In this document: in pieces, positions 10,996 to 21,475 of the stretch
Position numbering within the stretch: the stretch's first letter is position 1
Layout: each line of letters opens with the position of its first letter
Position numbers and translations under genes: made by a program
Notes under the pieces: generated by a model
Told to the model about the DNA's origin: nothing
Databases searched by the model: none
What the model saw: the letters and a program-made list of their open reading frames with translations, nothing else
Assembly: GCF_963924675.1 (NCBI RefSeq)
Contig: NC_089222.1
Span: forward strand, 137,046,281-137,110,280
DNA length: 64,000 nucleotides
Reading direction: 5' to 3'
DNA from: Phocoena phocoena
Lineage: Eukaryota; Chordata; Mammalia; Artiodactyla; Phocoenidae

Positions 10996-11895
10996 ATGAA
11001 AAGATGCTCAACACTGTTAATTATTAGAGAAATGCAAATCAAAACTACAGTGAGGTATCACTTCACACCAATCAGAATGGCCATCATCAAAAAGTCTACA
11101 AATAAAAAAAAAAAGGTCTACAAATAACAAGTGCTAGAGAGGGTGTGGAGAAAAGAGAACGCTCTTACACTGTTGGTGAGAATGTAAATTGGTACAGCCA
11201 CTATGGAAAACAGTATGGAGATTCCTCAAAAAACTAAAAATAGAGCTGCCATATGATCCAGCAATCACACTCCAGGGTATATATCTGGAGAAAAATATAA
11301 TTCAAAAAGATACATGCACCCCAATATTTATTGCAGCACTATTTACGATAGCCAGAACATGGAAGCAACCTAAATGGCCATTGACAGATGAATGGATAAA
11401 GAAGATGCGCTATGTATATACACAATGGAATATTACCCAGCCATTTAAAAGAATGAAATAATGCTATTTGCAGCAACATGGATGGACCTAGAGATTACCA
11501 TACTAAGTAAAGTCAGAAAGAGAAAGACAAATACCACATGATACCATTTATATGTGGAATCTAAAATATGACACAAATGAACTTATCTACAAAACAGAAA
11601 GAGACTCACAGCCATAGAGAACAGACTGGTGGTTGCCAAGGGGTTGTGGGGTATGAGGAGGGATGGACTGGGAGGTTGGGATTAGCAGATGCAAAATACT
11701 ATATAGAGAATGGATAAACAACAAAGTCTTACTGTATAGCACAGGGAACTCTTGATATATTCAATATCCTGTAATAAACCACAATGGAAAAGAATATGAT
11801 AAAGAATGTATAAATATATATGTAGAATGGAATCACTTTGCTGTACAGTAGAAATTAACACAAGGTTGTAAGTCAAATATACTTCAAGAAATTAA
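10996..11895 (+). mobile_element. 5'-truncated L1 (ORF2 end plus 3' UTR)
   Basis: The sequence starts inside the last third of ORF2 ('catgaaaagatgctcaacac'), continues through 'gagaaatgcaaatcaaaact', 'ggagagggtgtggaga'-like and 'cagccactatgg' blocks, and ends in an L1 3' UTR with 'cactttgctgtacagtag' and an A/T-rich tail. A 90-codon open frame at 11189-11461 is the residual ORF2 C-terminus. Near 11083-11126 a 10-bp unit is duplicated around an A-run. No clear target-site duplication was found. Confidence 0.85.
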
Positions 11896-11935
11896 TTTTT
11901 TTTAAATTAGCCTGGGTCATTAGCTCTTCTATGTA

Positions 11936-11958
11936 AAATAATAATAACAATAATAATA
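11936..11958. repeat. (AAT)n microsatellite
   Basis: A short ATA/ATT triplet tract, interrupted once by AAC, lies just after the L1 tail. Confidence 0.75.
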
Positions 11959-12189
11959 TTGTTAGTACTTAGAAGAATTCTTAAAATTCACCTAGCCATT
12001 GGCTGTAAGTATGCTATAACAGTGTATTCCCATAACAAGATTCCCCATTATCTCTGAGCAGCATTTGGGGAACTGGGGTGCAAGGTCAATGTAAAACCAG
12101 TGAAATAATAAATGATTGTATTTTATATTGAGTGATATTATATGTATGTTCATATGTTATAAATATATAAAATACACTTATGCAGGATT

Positions 12190-12410
12190 GACTACATCTG
12201 GCACAGTCCTAAAAGCTATTTTACATGTATGAACTCATGTGATCTTCACAAGAACTCAGTGAGAAAGTTATCCCCATGCTGCCGTTGAGGGAACTGAAAT
12301 ACAGACGGATGGGCTAAGATGGACACTTCCATGCAGCTAGTGAGAAATCAGAGCCCGTGATCTCCATCACGCTGCCCTCCTGCACCTTGATGCTCTCATC
12401 ACTGCAAGTT
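12190..12410 (-). mobile_element. MIR SINE, antisense
   Basis: The plus strand follows the reverse complement of MIR: 'acatgtatgaactcatgtga', 'cttcacaagaactcagtgag', 'ttatcccc', 'gagggaactgaaatacag', 'gcagctagtgag', and 'agagcccgtg'. It is a highly diverged copy of this mammal-wide SINE. Confidence 0.75.
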
Positions 12411-13069
12411 GGTTTGCTTGATGCAGATGAGTGGAAGCAAACGCCCACCATGACTTCTGTAGAACGTGGGATCTCAACATCCATTTCCCATCTTTGCAGG
12501 TGTCTGAGCACGGCGATCATGCCACAGCAGTGAATGGGGCCTGGCCTTGGCACGTTCAAGTTCAGAAGGGAACACTGAGTTATACTACAAGAGAGATTCT
12601 AGGTCATGTGGGTCGACATCATTTGAAAAGTCCTTGTTATAAGTAGCATGTCATGTAACATTTTTACTTGTGTATCATGAAAGAATTGCTTCATATAGGA
12701 GTTAAAAAAAATCTGTGAAACCTCTGCATTGGAAATGGTTAAAAATTATTAGGACTGTTTACAGAGAAAGAAGTTGTAGCTGGTTCTCCTGTTAAGTGAC
12801 ATGATCCATCCTGGAACTGCTAAGGTAAGGCAGGAGCTCTGGCCGTGGGTTGAGAAAGACTTCAGATAGCCGTGTTAAAACAGACCTCACGTGGGCAGGT
12901 CCTGGTGTTTGTGGGGTACACATTTTGTTCTGTGAAGAGTGGATGGGTTTTATATTGTCAGAGACTTCTTCTGGAAGCCAAGAGGATTCTTGATATGTGT
13001 AGATCAGTTTATACTGAATGTACCCCTGAGGTACAAGGGGAACATTTCATGGTGAGTTGTCTATAATGA
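12411..13069. other. No gene recognised
   Basis: Non-coding sequence between two MIR copies. Short open frames at 12431-12646 and 12872-13066 carry no domain. Confidence 0.4.
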
Positions 13070-13300
13070 TAGCAAATACTTAGATGGTACGTGCTGTTTA
13101 CGTGTATGAACTATGTTAAGCCCCCTACTGACCCTATGAGTTAAGTACTAGTATTATTATTCCTATTTATCAAATGCGTAAACTGGGACAAAGAAGTTTT
13201 ATGATGTGACCCAGGGGTCACGTGGCAAGTGAGCAGTGGGGACAGAATTTAGGACTAGGCAATGTCTCCAGTGTCCCGGCTCCTGACCACTGGCCACTCT
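13070..13300 (-). mobile_element. MIR SINE, antisense
   Basis: The reverse complement of MIR is visible as 'gaccctatgagttaagtact', 'attattattcctatttatca', 'cgtaaactgggacaaag' and 'gacccaggggtcacgtggca'. The tRNA-like head lies at the right end. Confidence 0.7.
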
Positions 13301-13554
13301 GCTTCTTCACAACGTAAGTTCCTCCCTTCCCCTTGCCCTGTGGGGCTTTGCACCAGCTTCTCCCCTCTTCCTGCAGCATAAACGTTGTTCTTCTTGACCT
13401 TCAAGGAGTGACTCTTCTGGGTGCCTTCAGGGTTAATGTTGCCAATACAATGTGGAATAAGACATTGCATGAAACATACCTATACTAAAATATTATTGTT
13501 TATCTGAAATTCGAATTTAACTGGAAGTCATGCATCTATATTTGCTACACCTGG

Positions 13555-13830
13555 CAATTCTACTCAGCACTCAGCTTAAACATTTTCTCCTCAGAGGCCC
13601 TTTCTAAACACACAAACTTAAGAGACCCCCAGCCATTGCCCCATCCCCACAAATCTCTGCACAGTCCTCATCTAACAATATCATTTTTCTTCACTTGTCT
13701 ACTTGACCTCATCTGTGTCCTGCTATGAAAATGTCACTCAGAGAGTCAGGAGCCTCGTCCATCTGGTTTACCACTCTATCTGCAAAGCCTAGAACAGTGC
13801 CTGTTGAATAATAAAGCATGTGATAACCTT
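13555..13830 (+). mobile_element. LINE2 3' end relic
   Basis: The block 'ctcagcactcagcttaaaca', 'cctcagaggccctttctaa' and, at the right, 'gcctagaacagtgcctgttg' with a degenerate 'aataaa' tail follows the order of a LINE2 3' end. Divergence is high, so edges are uncertain. Confidence 0.55.
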
Positions 13831-14294
13831 GTGTGGGAAGAATGAGCTCTTCCCTGTTGCAAGGACCTCTGCCTACATATGTGAGGGATGCTTTGTTCTG
13901 CCAGCAAACACAGAAGAGCTGATCGGAAGATATGCTGTACATCGTTGCCTTTTCCCTGCTTTGTGCAAATAACCTGGAACCAAACACACTGACCCGATTT
14001 TCTAATTCAAGGGCGATAACTTTCCTATTGGCTAACGGTTATTCATATTTTTAAAACTGTTAAAGAAATGTCCGTTTCCTTGCAGGCAAAGTGGTAATTT
14101 AGTGTATGTCTTTGAAAATAGTGATCAGCACTTCCCCAGTGTATGTGGCAGATGCCCTCAAACACGGAAAGGAGTCGGTATAGCTTTGAAAAGCACTACG
14201 ATGACCACGATGACAGCCAGGGAGAAATAATTCATTTTTATGCAGTAGCCCTCGGTTTGGGTAAAGCACATGATAAACATCTATTTCACTAACT
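13831..14294. other. No gene recognised
   Basis: Unannotated non-coding sequence between a LINE2 relic and an old L1. Nothing distinctive was seen. Confidence 0.4.
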
Positions 14295-14745
14295 CTCTTT
14301 TAAGGTAGAGCTATTTTAGTTTTACAACAAAATTGAGAGTTCGAAGGTACAGAGATTTCCCATATACCTCTTCCCCCACCCTTTCTCAACATCATCACCA
14401 AAATGGTACATTTGTTACCACAGATGAACCTACACGGACACATCATAAGCATGCAAAGAACCCAAAGGCAAAGTCCATAGTTTGCCTTAGGGTTCACTCT
14501 CAGTATTGTACGTTCTATAGGTTTGGACAAATGCTCTCTAACCTATATCCGTCATTATAATATCATACAGAGTAATGTCACTGCCCTAAAAATCCTCTGT
14601 GCTCTGCCTATTCAAGTCTCCTCCCTCCACACCCCTTGCACCCACTTATATTTTTATTGTCTCCACAGTTTTGCTTTTCCCAGAATGTCATATAGTTGGA
14701 ATTATACCACTAAGTCTTTTTTTACCCATTGCTTCAAGTAAATGG
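14295..14745 (-). mobile_element. Old L1 3' end, antisense
   Basis: Plus-strand landmarks are 'ggtacagagatttcccatat', 'atggtacatttgttaccaca', 'aaagtccatagtttgcctta', 'gtacgttctataggtttgga', 'ctgccctaaaaatcctctgt' and 'cagaatgtcatatagttgga'. Together they are the reverse complement of a mammalian-age L1 3' end. The copy is dead. Confidence 0.75.
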
Positions 14746-16074
14746 AGTAACAATACATGTAGAACAAGCGAGTGACCCTCTATGGACATACACTTTCCCA
14801 TTGAAGACCTTGATGTGGTAAGTAAAAGGCTATAGCACCAATGATTTTTAACCTGGTTTAATACGAACAATGAGGGTTTGATAAAAGATGAACCCGAATG
14901 AAGTAAGAACAGAAAGCTTGAGAATCTTTGAGCTGTTCAATCAACATCATTTCCAGAATGGGTTAAGTGATGCTGAAGTTCCCTGTGACTGTAACTATGA
15001 ATTTGTAGAAGGTAGAATTTTCACCACTTTTATTCATTGAAAGAAACTAAGACATTTCTCACATGCAAGTTACAGATGTTTGGCTACTTTTCAAATCCTA
15101 ATTTCACTGAACCAAAGCTATTGCAAAAGAATCACTAGTTGCTAATTTTTTTTTAATGAGTAATTTAGTCTTAATATTAGGTATAGTTAGAATAACTAAT
15201 TATTGATTTTATTTTATAGTTATGACATCTTAAGTTGGAAAGACTCTTCTACTTCAGTAATTTGGGGGAAGAGTTGTAAGAAAATGTTTTAGAACATTAG
15301 AGGTGCAAACCCTAGTGTGTGGGCTATGTACTCTACATAGACCTCTACAAAGCTTATTTCCTGACCTCCTTTTTTATAATCCAAACAAAGTGTAAAAAAA
15401 AAAAGATGCACTTATCAACCAGGACTTTTTTTTTTTTGCCAAGAATTTTCTCAGAGTGAAAAAAAATCAATAATATACACCCACTTTACCTGCCCACAAC
15501 TCCCTCTTCTCTCCCGATATCTTTTCAACCTTCTACAACTGATCAACACTTTGCATTAATAAACTTTGAAAGGAAGAAAAACTGATGATGACTACTTCAA
15601 ATGGGAATCCTACTGGGAAAACCATTGATTCTTTATCAGAAAACTCTAAAATGCCACCCAAGGCAAAATGAACTGATTTTAATATTTTATACTAAATAAC
15701 AGTGTACTTTCTCATAAGATGATATTTTTAAAAATAAGAATGAGTGAAAAACAATTTGCTCCGAGGTACAAGAAGTCACTTCTTATTTTATATGGGGGGG
15801 GGGTGGAATTTGTGGAACTATTGAGGGATATGAAACCCCTGTCTAAAAAACAACTTGAACTGATGTCCATATAAATCACAGCTTTAGAAATTCAACAATT
15901 TTATTTTAAGATATACTCGTGGCTTAATCTATATGCAAACTTATACCTTTCCCTGAATTGTCATTTCTCTAAAACCGTTGATTAAGGATGAGCCCCTGTC
16001 AGGAAATGCAACCTTCCTCTCTATCCACCATGGGGCAGGGGACATGAAATAACTGATAATTTTCTTTTAAGACA
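14746..16074. other. No gene recognised
   Basis: AT-rich non-coding DNA with several A- and T-runs and a ten-base G-run near 15795-15804. No repeat family or exon could be supported. Confidence 0.45.
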
Positions 16075-16240
16075 GCTTTGCCATGATCTACCTGGCATAC
16101 TCCTTAACCTCTTTGAACTCAGCTTCCTCACTGTGAGATGCCATAAAAATACCTATTTCATTGAATTGTCATGGGGATTAAATGAGATAATGTATACAAA
16201 GTACCTGTTGTATAGTAAGTGCTCAATAAATGTTAGCTTC
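16075..16240 (+). mobile_element. MIR SINE, sense
   Basis: Sense MIR landmarks are 'ccttaacctctttgaactca', 'gcttcctcactgtgagatgc', 'ggggattaaatgagataatg', and a tail 'agtaagtgctcaataaatgt'. The 3' half is well preserved. Confidence 0.85.
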
Positions 16241-16342
16241 CCCCCTGCATTTACGTGTATATGTTAGCAAGGTTATGTAATAGCAGATGTGTAAACAAGA
16301 CTGGATTTTCCAGTTCTTATTTACAGATCTCAATTCATGTTT

Positions 16343-16688
16343 TTTTTGTTTTGGGGTTTTTTTTTATACATTATTATTTTTTTAAATAAATTTATTTATT
16401 TTTGGCTGCATTGGGTCTTTGTTGTTGCACATGGGCTTTCTCTAGTTGTGGTGAGCAAGGGCTACTCTTTGTTGCGGTGCACAGGCTTCTCATTGCAGTG
16501 GCTTCTCTTGTTGCAGAGCACAGGCTCTAGGCACACGGGCTTCAATAGTTGTGGCACATGGGCTCAGTAGTTGTGGCTCATGGGCTTAGTTGCTCCTCAG
16601 CATGTGGGATCTTCCCGGCCCAGAGCTTGAACCCGAGTCCCCTGCATTGGCAGGCAGATTCTTAGCCACTGTGCCACCAAGGAAGCCC
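16343..16688 (-). mobile_element. CHR-type SINE, long form, antisense
   Basis: The insertion begins on the plus strand with a T-rich tail, continues as the reverse complement of the long CHR form ('ggctgcattgggtctttg', 'ttgtggctcatgggctt', 'gtgggatcttcccggccc'), and ends 'accaaggaagccc'. A perfect 13-bp target-site duplication TCAATTCATGTTT flanks it (16330-16342 and 16689-16701). Confidence 0.93.
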
Positions 16689-16701
16689 TCAATTCATGTT
16701 T

Positions 16702-18759
16702 AATAATTAACATTAATATACACAAATGCAAGCAGAATAAAATAACTTATGCACACAGTCAGATGCCTCACACCCTAATGCGTTGTAAAATGTCCTTGAA
16801 GTTTTTCAATCTCTTAGAATGCTGTGTTCTTCAATCTCCCTTTCCCCCTAGGCACCATTTGGGAGTCTCACCATGCCCCTCTCTCCATGAGTCCCTCTAG
16901 TTGACTCCACAGGCTACTTGGACCCTCGCTGGCAAAGTTCCAGGGAACGCGGGGGAATTTCACTCGATCAGAACATCAACATAAGCACACCACTTGGGAG
17001 CTCCTGGTACAAGTCCAAGTGGATAATTGCTTATAACCGTCATGCGTTCTCCACTAGACATATAGGATACAGTCCACGAGCTTTTCATTACATCAAGACT
17101 GTAATATAATGTATTGTAGGTAAGGAAGATATTCATCACTTGGCAATTGCCCTGCATAAGACATTCAGATTTGCAAAGCATTGAAAGACGGCAAATGTCT
17201 ATGATTCTCCAATGACAGATGATGAAAAATATCAACTATATGGCAGAGGCTGAAATCACTTCTTGGGCATCCCATGACATCTGCAGCAGCTTAGAGCAAA
17301 GATCACCAGATTTGGAGTCGCAAGACTTAGATGTGGGTTTTAGTTCCGACACTGGTATTTTTCAGAACCTCAGATGTGTGACCTGGAAGAAGGAGAGTAA
17401 AGACTCTCCCAGTGCTATTGTTCATGAATCAAATAGGGTGGAAAGGCAGATGACTCTATAAAGCCCTACACACGAAAGTTATTGGGGTCGTCTTTGCTTA
17501 GTTTGTAAGAAGTGGACTTAAATCATTTCCAGAAATTCTCAATTTCTCCATCTTCAACGCCATGACTATTCCTGCCTTTCACCTGTAACCCTCCTCTGAC
17601 TGGTGCAAACTGTAAAAAATCATCATCGATACCACACCGCCATTTAAGGAGGCGATTTTTCAGATCAGAGTACCAAGACCCACATAAATGCACGTTAATC
17701 AAAGTCATGCGTGCTGATTCGTAGACTAATATCCTATCGTTTTACACTCTGCACTTATAAATTTCAGTTAAGAATTTTGCTATTCTATCTCTGTGTATTC
17801 TCTACAGGGAACATGCTGTTGCTGTTGAATAGTGTTATTGGTTTTTGTTCTATAAAGAGATTCTAGACTTTGTAACTACACAAATTTATCATCAATCATG
17901 AAACTGAAAACTCGGCTGTCGAATCTTTCATGCTCTTTGCTTTTAAAATACAATTTAAACAACCATCAAGCCTATTTATTGGCATCCTTACCTGATATAT
18001 TAAAGAACCATTAGCAGTTTGAGGGGCAGAAATGTAGGTGGTGCTAAAGCATGACACGTGGGATGTATTTGACATTCGAGCAGCTCTCACCACTGCCTGT
18101 CAATTGCTTCCCCTGAAATATCACTTACACCCATGTGGGCACCCTAGACACAGGGGGATAGTCTCAGGAAATGGCACTTCCATGATCCAACGATAGTGTT
18201 GGAACTTGGAAGCAGAACCTTAAACAAGTGATCATTAGAAGAAGTCTTTTTCAACTTTGGAAATTTTTTAAAAAATGGATGCCATTTTCACAGAAAACAA
18301 ATATGATATCCAAGCCAGTCCCAGCACTTTGAGATGTCCAAATTAGTCAGAAGTCCATAAAATACACAAATTTGTGTGCCAGAGAGAGAATGAGATTACA
18401 TGTGCATATATTAAGCTTGGTTATAAATGAAATAGTTGTATGTTTGTACATTGTATAGATCCACATATAGACATACATAAACATTCCATTAACAATTAAG
18501 CCAAATATTAAAAAAATTAACTCCAAACCAAGTTAATGGTAAGAAAGAAGAACAAAATATAGCCAATCCTCTGTAATTCGTGTTAAAAATGTTAAGACAC
18601 GGATATGGATACTTTTTATCAAATTCAGATTTTGCTTTGAAATGCAGAATGTGATGATTTTGTACCATATTTATTTGTGCTAAAACTTTCCACTCTAGAC
18701 AGAGAGCAGCTAACTTGGGAGCTACAAGAAGTAGCCTGAGAGTGAGTCAACAATATTAT
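16702..18759. other. No gene; possible MIR fragment at 17285-17360
   Basis: About 2 kb with no supportable gene. At 17285-17360 'agatttggagtcgcaagact' and 'ttttagttccgacactgg' resemble the centre of a sense MIR. Short open frames on both strands at 16918-17461 have no recognisable domain. Confidence 0.4.
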
Positions 18760-18880
18760 TTACCAGGTGCATGGAATTTTAAGAGCTTGAAAATCACAAC
18801 ATCCCCACTTTCTCGATGAGAAAACTGAGACTCAAAGCATAGGGGTCACAGCTAGAATTCTAGTCTGAACTATTCTAAAA
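18760..18880 (-). mobile_element. MIR SINE fragment, antisense
   Basis: The plus strand contains 'acaacatccccactttctcg', 'atgagaaaactgagactcaa' and 'ggggtcacagctag', the typical reverse complement of the MIR centre. Both ends are worn. Confidence 0.65.
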
Positions 18881-18944
18881 CCTAAATTACCTAAAACTAT
18901 CATGTATCTTTTATTTATTTTTATTTAACAAGCTCTTAACTTAG

Positions 18945-19140
18945 CATTACCATGTAACTGGCACTTCTGTAAATGGTTTTATACCTATTAATTCATTTAA
19001 TCAGATCCCCTAAAGACCTAACAAGTAGGTACTGATGTTAACCTCATTGCACTGATGAGGAAACTTTAGGCTGGAGAGCTTAATTTACCGAAGTTTCGAT
19101 AGCCAGAATGTGGTGGAGGAGGGTAGGGTGAATCCAGGCT
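18945..19140 (-). mobile_element. MIR SINE, antisense
   Basis: Reverse-complement MIR landmarks are 'attaattcatttaatcagat', 'caagtaggtactgatgttaa', and 'actgatgaggaaactttagg'. It lies about 65 bp from another antisense MIR fragment and could represent an independent insertion. Confidence 0.7.
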
Positions 19141-19790
19141 TTGTGTGGCCTGAAGCTTATACAATTTGGGGGACTCTCTTTAAAAAAAAATAATACAAAA
19201 TTGGGTATGAATAGGAAGAAAAATCATAACAAACTATTGGAGATTTGGGGCCTTTCTGATGAGACACCAAAGTGAATGTACTAGAAACATTTCCTGATCA
19301 CACCTGTCTCCCGCCACAATTAAAACATTCTGTAGCTTCCTGTGAGTGCTGAGTGCAGGTAGCTTTCCATATGGTACTGCTAATCTTATTAAGAGCCCTG
19401 TAAGGCTGGCCACTGAGGCAGGGAGAATGAAATGACTTGAAGACCTTCTTCAGGAAGCCTAGATGGTTCCAAATCCTGCCCTTTCTGTGAAGCTCCTGCC
19501 AACATCTCTCCTAGGAGCTGGCTTTTATAGGACTGAGAATTCCTCCTTCTCTTTCAGGTGATTCCATTGCTTCCTCTAAATGACTGTGCACACCCTTCTT
19601 CAATATCTCCTGCTGCTAACACGGAACACTGTTATCAACAAAGAGGGAGTGCTGTTAATAGAAAAATAAGAAGATCTTAGATTTTTGAGCATTTTACTCA
19701 AAACCCACTAAAGACTCTAGTGCATTCTGACTTATATAAGGGTTACTGGTTTATAAGATGTGCTGTTAGCAATAGTTTAAAAATGAGTAT
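19141..19790. other. No gene recognised
   Basis: Unannotated non-coding sequence leading up to a young L1. Confidence 0.4.
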
Positions 19791-21475
19791 ATCCTTTGAT
19801 AAAGGAGGCAAGACTATACAATGGAGAAAAGACAGCCACTTTAATAAGTGGTGCTGGGAAAACTGGACAGCTACATGTAAAAGAATGACATTAGAACCCT
19901 TCCAAACACCATACACAAAAATAAACTCAAAATGGATTAAAGACCTAAATGTAAGGCCAGACACTATAAAACTCTTAGAAGAAAACATAGGCAGAACACT
20001 CCATGATATAAATCACAGCAAGATCCTTTTTGACCCACCTCCTAGAGAAATGGAAATAAAAGCAAAAATAAACAAATGGGACCTAATGAAACTTAAAAGC
20101 TTTTGCACAGCAAAGGAAACCATAAACAAGACGAAAAGACAACCCTCAGAATGGGTGAAAAAATTTGCAAATGAAGCAACTGACAAAGGATTAATCTCCA
20201 AAATATATAAGCAGCTCATGCAGCTCAATATGAAAAAATAATAATAATAACCCAATAAAAAATGGGCAGAAGACCTAAATAGACATTTCTCCAAAGAAGA
20301 TATACAGATCGCCAACAAACACACGAAAGAATGCTCAACATCACTAATCATTAGAGAAATGCAAATCAAAACTACAATGAGGTATCACCTCACACCGGTC
20401 AGAATGACCATCATCAAAAAATCTACCAACAATAAATGCTGGAGAGGGTGTGGATAAAAGGGAACCCTCTTGCACTGTTGGTGGGAATGTAAATTGATAC
20501 AGCCACTATGGAGAAGAGTATGGAGGTTCCTCAAAAAACTAAAAATAGAACTACCATACAACCCAGCAATCCCACTACTGGGCATATACCCTGATAAAAC
20601 CATAATTCAAAAAGAGTCATGTGGGCTTCCCTGGTGGCACAGTGGTTGAGAGTCTGCCTGCCGATGCAGGGGACGCGGGTTTGTGCCCCGGTCTGGGAGG
20701 ATCCCACATGCCGCAGAGCGGCTGGGCCCGTGAGCTGTGGCCGCTGAGCGTGCACGTCCGGAGCCTGTGCTCTGCAACGGGAGAGGCCAAAGTTGAGGGG
20801 GGCCCACGTACCGCAAAAAAAAAAAAAAAAAAAAAAAAAAAGAAATAAAGAGTCATGTACCACAATGTTCATTGCAGCTCTATATACAATAGCCAGGACA
20901 TGGAAGCAACCTAAGTGTCCATCGACAGATAAGTAGATAAAGAAGATGTGGCACATATATATACAATGGAATATTACTCAGCCATAAAAAGAAATGAAAC
21001 TGAATTTTTTGTAGTGAGGTGGATGGACCTAGAGACTGTCATACAGAGTGAAATAAGTCAGAAAGAGAAAAACAAATACTGTACGCTAACACATATATAT
21101 GGAATCTTAAAAAAAAAAAGTTTCTGAAGAACCTAGGGGCAGGGCAGGAGTAAAGACACACACACAGAGAATGGACTTGAGGACACAGGGCGGGGGAAGG
21201 GTAAGCTGGGACGAAGTGAGAGAGTGGCATGGACATATATACACTACCAAATGTAAAAGAGATAGCTAGTGGGAAGCAGCCGCATAGCACAGGGAGATCA
21301 GCTTGGTGGTTTTTGACCACCTAGAGGGGTGGGATAGGGAGGGTGGGAGGGAGGGAGATGCAAGAGGGAGGAGTTATGGGGATATATGTATAGCTGATTC
21401 ACTTTGTTTTATAGCAGAAACTAACACGCCATTGTAAAGCAATTATACTCCAATAAAGATGTTAAAAAAATAAAA
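19791..21475 (+). mobile_element. Young 5'-truncated L1, interrupted by a SINE
   Basis: The copy starts in the ORF2 region 'atcctttgataaaggaggca' and runs through the ORF2 C-terminus (a residual 173-codon open frame starts upstream at 19720 and stops at 20241) into the 3' UTR 'gctagtgggaagcagccgca'. It ends 'ccaataaagatgttaaaa'. A short CHR SINE at 20623-20846 splits it. Side-by-side reading shows it is very similar to the L1 at 56918-64000, which suggests the same young subfamily. Its 3' end supplies the part missing from that element. Confidence 0.92.
20623..20846 (+). mobile_element. CHR-type SINE, short form, inside an L1
   Basis: The SINE has the GGGCTTCCCTGGTGGCACAG head, a 'gggtttgtgccccgg' B-box-like element and a poly(A) of about 24 with a following 'gaaat'. 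The duplicated target AAAGAGTCATGT appears at 20611-20622 and 20847-20858, and the L1 sequence resumes exactly after it. The SINE is therefore younger than the L1 that hosts it. Confidence 0.93.

Noticed and set aside
19720..20241. 173-codon protein-coding gene
   Set aside because: The protein is the C-terminal part of L1 ORF2 in a truncated copy, not a host gene.
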